Shown here one piece after another: positions 36,753 through 47,482 of a stretch of 64,000 nt of DNA. The DNA comes from Pleodorina starrii (lineage: Eukaryota; Chlorophyta; Chlorophyceae; Chlamydomonadales; Volvocaceae): contig BRXU01000003.1 in assembly GCA_030267565.1 (NCBI GenBank), positions 1,534,001 through 1,598,000 on the forward strand, read 5' to 3'. Below the pieces are notes generated by a model. The model was given only the letters and a program-made list of their open reading frames with translations. It did no database searches and had not been told where the DNA came from. Made by a program: the position numbers and the translations under genes. Position 1 is the stretch's first letter. The number at the start of each line of letters is the position of its first letter.

Positions 36753-39700
36753 TTTCACACAGCTTGCGGACAGGTGCCCGGATTAGGTCCCGTGAAGGAG
36801 GCCGAGCGACGGAGGCCGGGGGATGGCGAACGAGGAGGCCGGGTCTCAGGTCAGGTCAGGTCAGATTTGGACGTGGGGAAGGGGGAGGAAGGGTTGGGAG
36901 GGGGTGCGAACGCGAATGCGACGAAAGGGGAAGCGACTTGGCGTGAACGACTCTGTCGAACGACTGCGAGCGATTGCGTATAACGGCTGAGCGAGTGAGG
37001 TGGCTGAGTGAGGGAACGAGCGAGCGGGCGGGCGAGCGAGCGGGTGGCATTGTTTGGCGGGGTAGGGGTAGGTGGAGGCGGGGGGCCGGCAGTGTGGGTT
37101 GGAAAGCGGGTTGGAGTCAGAACACTTAGCGGACTGGCCAGGTCAGGGGCATGGCAGGCGGCGCATTCGTTCTTTTGTGGCAGGGTTTTGGGGATCCGCG
37201 CCTCCCTCTCTGTCCAAAAACACGGGGGCGGGGACGGGGGCGGGGACGGGGGCAGGGACGGGTGCGGGGGCGGGGACGGGGGCGGGGGCGGGGGCGGGGG
37301 CCGGGACGTGGCTGAGAGCGGGGCTGAGAGCGGGGCGGGGCACATCCCCTCCCCCACCTCAAGGCGTGGTGAGGCGAGGCGAGGTGGGGCTGGCAGGGGC
37401 GCGTGCTGCTGAGGTGACATGAGGAGCAGCGGAGCGGACAGACAGACAGACAGGCAGGTGGACGACGGAGGTACCGTAGTTGTGTTGTTTAGGAGGGGCA
37501 GGCGCACGTGCATGCACACGCATCCCCCGTACACATGCGCACGTCCCGCACACTCATGCTCACACGGTCAGCAACCGGCTGTGCCGACCGACCACCAACC
37601 ATCACAATGGATGGCGGGCGCCGCGGCGCCGCCGCGCCGCGGTCCCTGTTGGTTTTTGAGTATCAGTGCAGTGTGGTGCGGTGCGATGTTTTCTGACCGC
37701 ATTTGGGTCGCGCATCGCCCCTTTTCCTATTTACGGGGAGGAAATGCGGCCTGGCGGGTTGCGGCCCTCGTAAGCAAGCCGCCGGCCAGCTTCTTGGGTG
37801 ATGTTGTTCACGCCCTGAGTTCCTTTCTTGCGGGGTCTCGTGGGGGGAGGGTTGGGTGGGTGGAAGGAGGGGCGCGGGAGCAGGGGGCCGTGGGGAGGGG
37901 GTGGTGTCGCTGCGGCTGCAGCCTTTTACGGCAGCTGCGGCCACTGGTGCAACTGCTGTCACTGCTGGTTGTCACTGTTTCGCCGACGCGGAATGGCCGT
38001 ACAGGCCTCGGCTTCCGAGCTTCGTGCCGTTGAACTCCCCCCGGGCCGCTGTGTGGGGGGCAGAGCACTGGGCCGAGCATTTGTACAGCGGACGTCGTAC
38101 GGCATATCGTACGACCACGAACTGCGGAGCAAGAAAACGCGCATGTGTGTGTGACTGTGTGCCCCGGGGGGAAGTGTACCGGTGTGTCTTGTGTCGGTTC
38201 GGGAAACCGGCGATATCGAAATGGATAGCCCAACTGCCAGCGCAGACCTTGGGCATGATACCGGTAAGGTGTTGGTTGGAGGTTGGTGGTTATCATCCTG
38301 ATTGATGGTGGTTGGTTCGGTTTGGCGCCGTGTGTGTGTGTCCGTGTCCCCCTGGTGGTCGGTGGACGGTGCGATGTGGAGCGGGAGATTGCGGTGTGGT
38401 GCGGAGCGGGAGGTTGCGGCCTGTCGCTTCGCTCGGCTTTCTCCTTCACAAAGGACACGGAACGAATGGCCCCCCTCATGTCGGTGTCGGCATTTCAAAA
38501 GCGTGGGATGCTTCGGAGCTGTGGCTGCGGTCATGATGGCGCCTCCCCCTGCCCTTGACGCCCTCTGCACCCTATGCGGCCAGGCTCCGGCTCAGGCGCC
38601 AGGTCCTGGCACGGGAGGCCGCTGGACCTCGATTTCATGAATGCGGCCGGTGTGGTTACCGACATGGAGGCGCCGGCCCCGACTAGCTGGCTGGCTGGTC
38701 GCTTAAGCGGTGGCGGGGGGTGAAGAGGCGTGCCGCCCCCGGCGTGGGATGGGATGGCGGTGAAATGAAGCTCCTGGACATGTGTGTGGGGGTGGGTGGG
38801 TGGGGACATCGAATATGCATCGGGACATCGGAGGTGGGTGGGTGGGTGGGGACATCGGATATGCTGTGAGGTGGGTGGGTGGTCAGGTTGGGGAAAGGGG
38901 AGGCCGGGCCACGTGGGCTTAAGAGGCCTCACTCCCAGATATATGCTCCTGAGCAGCCGAACGACCGGGCTGCCTGTACGGCACTCGTGATCGCCAAGCA
39001 GTAATCAGTCATGGTCGCGCCAACTGCCGTGCCTGCGGGCCTCGGACCGCCACGCAGGCGCTGCAGTGCCGTACCGGGTGTAAAGGGCGCGGACCGCAGA
39101 GCCCAACGATGGCCTCAGCATTTTGCCCCGGTGATCCTTCAGGGAGGGTCCACTCTGCGTGTGACTGTTGTATACGGTAATTGGGGGGGCGTGACCCAAT
39201 ACCCAAACAACTACCCATACGAGCCGGGGGCCCAGGGTCTCACAATTTGCCAAATAAATGGTCCCCGGTTGAAACGGTTTATTGATCAGCTCGTTCTCGC
39301 CGCGGACGGCGGCGGTGCGCCCGCAGCCCCTTGTGGCCAGCGGCGGTGACATCCCCAGCAGGCCAGCAGCCGGCGGCCCACACATGATTTACAATGCCAC
39401 CACCCTCGGGGTCGCAGACATTATCAGCGAGCAAGAAGCGCCCGTGGGAGCCGCGCTGTCGGAATCAGCTGCACAGATGCAGCTGTCGTGCGGCCGTGGT
39501 AAACCGACAGCATGCCCGGGAACTGCGGGGGACGCCCGGTCGGTCAGCCGGGGCCTCTATCTCACGCACCCAGCCGGGGTTGCCGGGGCTAGGCCCACGC
39601 ATCTTTTCATTAATGTGACAGGGTCCGCCCTTGATGTTGTGCGTGCCGTACGCATCGTATGCGCTTCTGATTGTGCATGTGATAATGATTGACATGTTTG

Positions 39701-40357
39701 GCGGCGGGGAGGAGGGCGGCATCGGTGCACGCGCCCTTCGTTCACAGTCTCCGCCATCTGTGCACTGGATAGCCGCCCCACAGCTGCCCCACACTGCGAC
39801 CTGCCCATAACATCCCCACACCCAGCAAACGTACACTACATGCGCAATGCAACCCCCCATGGCGGGGTGCGACGTAATGTGGTATTGCAGCCCCACCGAC
39901 TGCAGTTGCCATGCCTTGCAGCACTCGGCTGCCTCCGTAGACGAGGGCCCTGCAGCGCTGTCTCTAATGCAGTACAGCGAAGGCAGAACCGAACTTGTCG
40001 AGTCCTGCTCTTATCGGAGCTGCCAAGCGCAGCGTGAACCACGTCCACGAGCGCAGCATGCGCACGGCCGGCATGCACAACCTCAAGCCCGTGCATGCCC
40101 CCGACCGAACCGAACAAGTCGTATCCAGATGGGATGAGTCGCCCCCCTGGCGGCACCCGTTCCGCCATCAGACTACGGACGGCTCTCGCTCCGGAACCCC
40201 ACACACGCCCCCTCCCCCAACAGACACCGATCATCAGGGTGGCTGTGTGGCAGCCCTACCGACCCCCGGCACCGGACAACACGGTAAGCCGCACCCAACC
40301 CACATACGCCCCACGCTACAAGGCAGGTCTGTCGCCGCTGTTCGTTGCTGCAGCGAG

Positions 40358-42427
40358 CTAGGCTCCCTGGGGCCCAGGCGACCGCCGCCGCCGCTGCTGC
40401 TCGCCCAGCCATGCCAGCAGTGCTGCGTTCCTTCGCGCCCTCCAGCCCTCCACCGTCTTGACCGCAACATCCCAGTCCATTTCGGGGCAGCCCACGTCCA
40501 GAAGGCACTGCAGCACGGCGACGGAGGACCCGATGCGGATGCAGTCCGCCAGCAGCTTCCCCGGCCGCCCCCAGGGGCAGCCCAGCCGGTGCAGGCACCG
40601 GAGCATCGCCAGATCGCCATTGCGGGCGGCTTCGAGGTAGGCGCCGCCATCGAGCTGAGGCCGCCAAGGAACATACATTATTGCCGTACATACACACATC
40701 AATGCACAGACGGGCGGTTGGGCAGTCAGAGGCGGTGCAACTCCATGCGGCCTCACAGCCGAACTCCCCGGCAGCGGAGTTTTCTTGCAACGCACTTTGG
40801 CAGCTTGGCAGACAAGTGACTCTGTCCCGGAAGGCGCACATGCGAATCTGAAAACGGCATCGACACCATGAAAATTGTCTCAACATCGACACCACAAATA
40901 ACACCCCTCGAGCAGCTCGAATTACGTACGACACACGGTGGCCCGGCACACGCTTCTAATGGACCTGCCGGGTGACCTGGCTGGGCACAGAGCATGCAAA
41001 ATGGACCACCGGTGGGCCACAACTGGTGGGCCACACGGAGCGCATCGTACATACATGGTGGTGACACACAGAATGGCGACACCCACCGGGAAGGGGCAGC
41101 CCCGCTCCACCAACCACTCCAGCACCTCTTCGCAGCCGCTCTCGGCGCCGTTGGGGATGGCCTCAGGGCCCAAGGCCCAGCCGCGGTCGTGAAGCCAGGT
41201 CATCAGCTCACGGTTGCCGCTCCACGCCGCGTGGTTGAGCAAGCTAGCTGCGCCGTCAGCGGGTGCGACGCCCAGGACCTCCACCGCCCAGGCCACCAGC
41301 GGCAGATGACCCGCCCGGGCCGCCTCTTCCGCAACAGAAAGGGTGTTGAAGGGCAAGCCGCTGGCGTGCAGGTACTGCAGTACGGCCAGGTGGCCCTGGC
41401 GGGCTGCTTCCGTCACGTCGAACTGACCGCCGGTGGGCCGCACCCCCCCTTGCTCCACCAGGAAACGCAGGGCGGCAAGATTGCCGTGATCGACCGCAGC
41501 GTCTGCCACCTCCGCCTCCAGGGTGTAGCCCCGGCCGTGCAGCCACTGCAGACGCGCCTCCACTGCATCGCCGTCACCAGCCCGAACAGCGAACTCGCAC
41601 GCCCTAGCCTTGCGGGGGTAGCCCAGCCCCTCCAGCCACTCCACTTTGGCCTGCCAATCGGGCGTGGTGCTGCTTGCCGCGGCCGCCAGGATGACACCCC
41701 GATGCTCCTCCTCGAGCTGCTCAAGCTGCTGCTGCAGGTTGCTGCCGTGGCGCCCTGCCCTGAGCTGCTGCCACAGCCGCTGCAGTGCCGCCAGACTGAA
41801 GCACTCCGCCGCGGCCGCCAACAACCGCCGGCAGAGACCATACACATCGCCGTTGGAACGGCCCTGCAACTCCGTCAGCAGCCACTGCATGAGTTCCTCC
41901 TGCCCGTCCAGGGCAGCACCGCAAACGGCGTGCAAGTTGAGGGGGCAGCCGTTGGCCAACATCCACTCGCACACGTGCCGGTGGCCGGCCTTCGCCGCGG
42001 CTGACAGCGAATCACCCCAGGGGCAGCCGCGGGCGCGCAGTACCTTGCACATGTCAAGCTGGCCCGCGGCTGCGGCGGCCTCGAGCATCTCACACCGAAG
42101 ATGAAGACCCGCGTTGGCAAGGGCAACCTCCAGGTTGGCGACGCTGCCGCTTGCCGCCGTCAGGCACAGCAGCTGAAGCCGCTGGTTGCGAGACAACGCG
42201 CGAAAAGCGCCCGGGCGGCCCCAGCGCTCCCGAAACACGTGGATGGGTGACGGAAGCGAGAGCCGCAAGGTCTTGTGAGTTGCGAACTGCTGCGATGTCG
42301 TCTTGTCTATAAGCCGTAATGTGCTTGCCACTTCGTTAGCTGGCAGATGGTGCGCAATGCACGCCACGATGCCCGGCAGCCAAATGCTCGAGCCGTCTGG
42401 TGTACGCAGAGTGGCCGACTGGGACAT
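40358..42427 (-). CDS. F-box-like/ankyrin-repeat protein, unit 6 (545 aa)
   Basis: Exon 1 42427-41087 (447 codons), intron 41086-40655 (GTGGGT..CTCAG, phase 0), exon 2 40654-40358 (98 codons plus stop). Subtype C with unit 3 (LRTPDGSSIW, DKTTSQQF, CEWMLANGCPLN). The ankyrin repeats are intact. Unusual replacements include LLNHAAWSGNRELM for the usual LLDCAAxSGNLELM, and a recast C-terminal helix (VKTVEGWRARRNAALLAWLGEQQRRRR). The open frame continues upstream into the LINE fragment as far as 42811, which is accidental. MSQ at 42427 matches the other copies. Confidence 0.85.
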
Positions 42428-42672
42428 TTGTTTGCCCCAAACTATTACACGTGGGGTCAAAAATTCTTGCGCCTGTATGCGATCGCATAATGCCGGACAA
42501 GATGGAAGTGGCCTTGCTTCCGCAAGGCTTGGTGTAAGCAGAAGGCCATAGAATCCATCCAAAGAGGCAATCTGGTCATCGATGGAAAAAGCGTTGTTTT
42601 CCTCAGCTTGCTCCGTGGCAAGTTCGATTCTCTGATCTGGATTCCGTACGGCGCCGTTGAGTATACCAGTTG

Positions 42673-43035
42673 GATGTGTCAAGGTTTGCACGGGGACCGG
42701 GTCGGAAACCGCGCGCGGAGAGGACATGTCGGGTGTGCCACGGCGGGGCGGTAGAAGACGAGTTGCACGTGTTGATGGAGTGTCCGGAATATGCGCCATC
42801 AAGAGAGGCAATAGGCTTCCCTATGGGTAGCAGCATGTTGGATGTGATGGGGACCTTTGACTCGGCGAAACTGGGCAATCTCTTATCCCAGATTCAGAAA
42901 GCGCGTACCGAGCTGCTTGGTAGCTAACCATACGGCTTATGCTGTCTTAAAGTGCGCCCCTTGACGGATAACCGTTGTGGGGGGACGCATGTTGCCAGCC
43001 ATTTTGGCTCGTACACATGTAATGCCTCATGCCTC
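42673..43035 (+). mobile_element. 5'-truncated LINE insertion with 10-bp target duplication
   Basis: Flanked by ATACCAGTTG at 42663-42672 and 43036-43045. Units without the insertion have a single ACCAGTTGACCACC site, so both ends are defined. The plus strand encodes the end of a LINE ORF (SRFARGPGRKPRAERTC, RVCHGG, ELHVLMECPEYAPSREA, stop at 42925-42927) with an intact C-x2-C..H-x4-C knuckle. The 3' end carries a short ATGCCTC doublet instead of poly(A). It is the same family as the relics in units 2 and 4. Confidence 0.8.
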
Positions 43036-43345
43036 ATACCAGTTGACCACCTCTTCCCTTCCCGCTTCCCTGGGCCATGAATACCACACGCCTGGATATC
43101 CTGCCCGCACTCCGAGACTCCTCGCAGGCTTCCGTCGATGGCTGCGGTGTGGACCTAGATAGGTTATCAGCCGGTCCAGGCGCTGTCCAGGGACCGAATC
43201 AGCGCTCGCATGGGAACCCGGCTGCCGCTTAAAGAGTTGCGGACTGTCGCTGCCACAGCTGCAAGGTTGACCACCTTGCTCCACGTGGTGCGCCGTCCAA
43301 TCCCAAGCCAACCCACTCCATCCTTGTTACGTCTGTTCGTGGGCA

Positions 43346-43925
43346 TTCTGGGGAGCCTTCTGTGCTCCTGTCTCCCTGGACCTGTAAACTCCTGGCTCTG
43401 CCGAAGCTAACGAGCTTGCCGACTGGGCTGTTTTGAGAGAGCAAGCGAGACGAGGAGCGGAACCAGCTGCCAAGGGCCCTTACACTGCAGGAGAACTCAT
43501 CCCAGCGCTCAGCAGCCACACGCCACAGCCACCCAAGCCGCCCACCTGCCGAACGCGCGGCCACCCCACACAAAAACCCACATCCCGCGGCGCGACCCCG
43601 AACCCGCAACCACGCACAACCAGCCAGCCGCCGCCCCGGCAACAGCACACCCGAACCACCGCCCCGTCAGCAGCGGTTGCCGAAACACCCGCCCCCAAAA
43701 CCACGGACGCACTCCGCACCCCCCCTGCCGTGCCACCCACCGCCCTACCACACCTAGACAAGAACCCCCAGCCCCGCCAAAGGCCGCCGGGCCCGGCCGT
43801 CAGCCAGCGCCCGCGGGCGGCCCGCCGATGGCCGAGCCGATGGTGGAGGCGTCTGAGGGCGGGAGAGGACAAATGGGTGTGGTGTCAGGTCATTCGAGGT
43901 AGGCGGGTGGGGAACTATGAAAGCT
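43346..43925 (+). other. Unclassified ~580 bp replacement with Pro-rich open frame
   Basis: It replaces the normal spacer and CD36-like tail of unit 6 between TCTGTTCGTGGGC and the GTCAGATCTGGACG motif. The plus strand is open from about 43382 to 43927: EANELADWAVLREQARRG, then GPYTAGELIPALSSH, then a long Pro/Thr/Arg-rich stretch. The first part looks like real protein sequence and could be a piece of a retroelement or host gene, but I cannot name it. No terminal repeats are seen. Confidence 0.45.
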
Positions 43926-44705
43926 GAAGTCAGATCTGGACGGGGCGTGGGGAAGGGGGGGGAAAAGGGTTTGCGAACGTGAATGCGAAGAATGGGGAAT
44001 TGACTTGGCGCGAACGACTCTGTCGTACGACTGCGAGCGATTGCACGATACGACTGAACGAGTGAGGCGACTGAGTGAGTGAACGAGCCAGCGAGCTGGC
44101 GAGCGAGCGAGCTGGCGAGCGAGTTTGGTGACATTGTTTGGGGTGGGGAGTAGGTTGAGATGGGGGAAGGCAGTGTCGGTTGGAAAGCGGGTTGGAGCCG
44201 GAACGCAGCAGGCGGACCGCGAGGTGGCGGAGGCAACTGCGGAGGCAACGGACTGACAAACAGACAGGCAGGCAGGAGGATGGGGGAGGTACCGTTGTTG
44301 TGTTGTTTAGAAGGGGCAGGCATGTGCGCACGTCCCGCAAACACATGCTCACACAGTGGGTGTGAGTGAGTGGGTCGGTGGGTGTCAATGGTGCCCGTGG
44401 GTCACAGGTTCAGAGAGCTACGGGGGAGTACGTGTGTGTATCAGTGTGTGTGTGTGTCCGTTGGGTGGACCAGGTGTTGGGGGTTACAGTGGTGCACAGT
44501 GGCGGTGGGAGGGGTGGTGGGAGTGGCGGTGGGAGTGGTATTGGGGTGGTGGTGGTTATGGTGGGGATGGGGCGGGAATCGGGTAGGGTGAGGTGGGTGG
44601 CTGGGGGCCGGAGGGTTGGCGCTGGGCCGTGTTTTGCTGCTTTGAAGGGTCCTGAATGAACGCTGGGTCTTGCGGCCGCGGGCTACGTAGTACTGCGCCC
44701 CTTCC

Positions 44706-44832
44706 CTGACTGACGGACTGACGGACTAACTGACTGACTGACGGACTAACTGACTGACTGACTGACTGACTGACTGACTGACTGACTGACTGACTGACTG
44801 ACTGACTGACTGACTGACTGACTGACTGACTG
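44706..44832 (+). repeat. (TGAC)n tetranucleotide array
   Basis: About 31 copies of TGAC, imperfect at the left (CGGACTAAC variants) and pure to the right. A related but unexpanded stretch (CCTGCCTGACTGATTGC) lies at the homologous place in the partial unit near 51537-51570. Confidence 0.9.
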
Positions 44833-45587
44833 TCTTGTGGCGGCTCTAAAGTCTAAGCACAACCTGAACCCGCACTACCATGTTCATACTCACAAATGTT
44901 GGCAGGTTGGCGTTGCGTTATGGGCGGTGGTTATGGGCGGTTGGCGCTGCACCGTGGCCTTTCCCGAGGGCATGAGCGGGCTCTTAATGAGCCCTCGATA
45001 TAGTCCGAATGGCTGCCTGTGCATGTGCATGGTTTTAGTTGTGGTTTTTCAGGGGTGCACTACTGGGCCTGGTCACCGGATTGCTGGGTCCGTGCATTGG
45101 TATCCATGTTGATGATGCGATACGGGTATATGATGTGCACTCGTGTATTATTTTGGTTTTGAGGTGGGGCATTGGGGCGCGGGCGTCAGGCGGGTGTGTT
45201 GTGCACATTCGGGTCCACCCTCTTCAGAACGGGGTCCACCCTCGTGCACTCGAGCTGTGTGCCAAAAGCGTTCAGAACAGATGACGGGCAGGCCCTCCAT
45301 AAATTGCTTGAGGCCTCATTTCCACATCTATGCTCCTGAGCAGCTGAACGATCGGGCTGCCTGTACGGCACTCGTGATCGCCAGGAAGCACCGTATTCAG
45401 TTCTAGTCGCGCCAACTGCCGTGCCTGCGGGCCTCGGACCGCCACGCAGGCGCTGCAGTACCGTACCGGGTAAAGGGCGCGGACCGCAGAGCCCAACGAC
45501 GGCCTCGGCACTTTATTTGCTCCGGCGAGCCTTTAGGGTCGTACTCTCTGCATACGGTCATTGGGGGGTGCATGACCCAATACCCGT

Positions 45588-46610
45588 GGCTTGGGATTGT
45601 GCTATGCCGGAACGCGCGCGGGCTCGAAGCTTACACGCAAGGGTTGCTGGTTGTGACTGGCCGCCGCGGTGTACTTAAGAGGCCACGGACGTGGGTGTGC
45701 ACGCACTCACCCTGTTTGCCCGTATCTACTCCCAGCCCCACGGGTCCTAGGCTCCGCCCCAGCCTACTACTATCCCCTTCCCTATTCCCCCTTTTTCAAT
45801 CGCAACCCTGGCCCGGGTGAGCTCTGGAGCGGCAGCAAAAGAGAGTGGGCAAGAGAGTGGGCGGAAGAACTACGACCTACCCAAACAAGCAATGTCCAAC
45901 ACGTTACAAAACGGCGCTGTCACTGGCAAATCTGTTATACGGTAGACGTTGTCACCTCATTGTGGGTGTGGCTTCGTTCGTAGCCTGCAGGGCAAGGAAG
46001 TGGCCTGTTCGAGTCTTACGCACCAAGCCCACGGTACCCTGCGATGTTACCGGTAGTACTCTCAGGCCCGGCTGCACGTGATCGGCTTGTTCACCGATCC
46101 GTGGATTGATGCTATCGGCAAGATAATCACCGTTAGCTAACCATTAATTGATAGTAAACCAGTCCTAGTTGGGTAAGGGCCCTATGCGCAGCTACGCATT
46201 GCAGTGCCTGGAGGTGACGTACGGCTACACCGCCATCCCGGCACAATAACGACGCCGCCGTAGGGCCCGGTCTGACGCCGAAACGGCCTTATCATCAGCG
46301 AAACCAAGATTCTGCCTTAGTACGACTCAACTCGACAATGCTGGCCAATTATCCTGCCAAGCTTGTACTTGTTCCGAATACGCCTGAAGCACGGTGCAGC
46401 ACCTCGTAGCCGGCCGGAAGGTAGCACGAAGGTATGCTAGGTATGAACGTATAAACAGATGGGGATGACACAAGTTTAGCGCAGATACGCGTATTACGCT
46501 GCAAGTAACGACTTGCTTCCCGCCGAAAACGTCAACTGCTACCAACGGCCAACGGCCGACACCATCTATTGCCGCTAACTACCTACATGATCTGTTCCGT
46601 GACGCTAATT
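45588..46610. other. Unclassified ~1 kb lower-GC insertion in unit 7
   Basis: It begins where block B normally continues into CAAACAACTAC and ends where block C resumes (TCAGCGA..GAAGCGCCCGTGG). The right half (about 45880-46610) is clearly lower in GC than all surrounding DNA. It contains TGTCCAACACGTTACA near 45892 but no matching CA-ended terminus that I could pair with it. A solo LTR is possible but unproven. No ORF is called. Confidence 0.5.
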
Positions 46611-47482
46611 CGTCAGCGACGCTGAAGCGCCCGTGGGAGCCGTGCTGCCGGAATCAGCCGCACAGATGCAGCTGTCGTAAGGCCGCGGTAAACCCACAGC
46701 ATGCCCGGGAACTGCGGGGGTCGGTCAGCCGGGGTTCTCTCACGCACCCAGCCGGGGTTGGCTGGGCTAGGCTCACGCATCCTGGCCGGACGTGGCGTGG
46801 CGTTACGTACCAGCAACGTGGCGGGGCGCAACGGCCGTAGTTATGCGGTATTGCAGCCCCGCCGACTGCAGTTGCCATGCCTTGCAGCACTCGGTTGTCC
46901 CTAGACGAGGGAAGCAATGCTGTCTCTATCTAATGCAGTGCAGCGAAGGTAGAACCGAACTTGTCGAGTCCTGCGCCTATCAGCAGCTGCCAAGCGCATC
47001 GTGAACACGTCCCAGAGTGCAGCATGCGTGCCGCCGGCATGCACAACCTCAAAAGCCCATGCATGCCCCCGACCGAACAAGTCGTACCCGCATGTCAACA
47101 GTCGTCCCCCGGCGGCACCCAACGTCTGCCCCCGCCCCGCCATCAGACTACGGACGGCTCTCGCTCCGGAACCCCAAACACACCCCTCCCCACTCCCCCA
47201 ACACACACCGATCATCATGACAGGGTGGCTGTGTGGCAGCGCTACCGACCCCCGGCACCGGACAACACGGTAAGCCGCACCCAACCCACATACGCCCCGC
47301 GCTACAAGGCAAGACATCCTCTCCAAGGCAAGTCTGCCGCCACTGTTCGTTGCTGCCGCAAGCTAGGCCCCCTGGGGCCCAGGCGACCGCCGCCGCCGCC
47401 GCTGCTCACCCAGCCATGCCAGCAGCGCCGCGTGGCGCTCCTCCCGGGGCCCCCTGTCCTCCACCACCTTGACCGCAGCATC

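Larger units (their letters stand above)
31561..37903. repeat. Array unit 5 (subtype B)
   Basis: The unit lacks block A. Block B is 31665-31932, an unclassified insertion 31933-32404, block C 32405-32700 and block D 32710-33648. The ankyrin gene is 33649-35702, the leader 35703-35930, and the shared spacer 35931-37903 holds a CD36-like tail at 36603-36752. A GGGGGCGGGGAC-type run lies at 37224-37310. Otherwise no gene is seen. Confidence 0.8.
37904..44300. repeat. Array unit 6 (subtype C)
   Basis: Complete block A (37904-38630), then a short tract of imperfect GGGACATCGGATATG repeats (38790-38880). Block B is 38930-39235, block C 39235-39600, block D 39620-40357. The ankyrin gene is 40358-42427 and the leader 42428-42662. 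A LINE insertion (42673-43035) is followed by shared spacer 43046-43345, a replacement segment (43346-43925) where the CD36-like tail should be, and spacer 43926-44300. Confidence 0.8.

Noticed and set aside
42428..42811. N-terminal extension of the unit 6 ankyrin gene
   Set aside because: The extension translates the complement of a LINE fragment and leader; the paralogues start at the conserved MSQ.
46000..46040. tRNA-like TTCGAGTC motif
   Set aside because: The flanking bases do not form a T-arm stem, and no acceptor or anticodon arm could be found.
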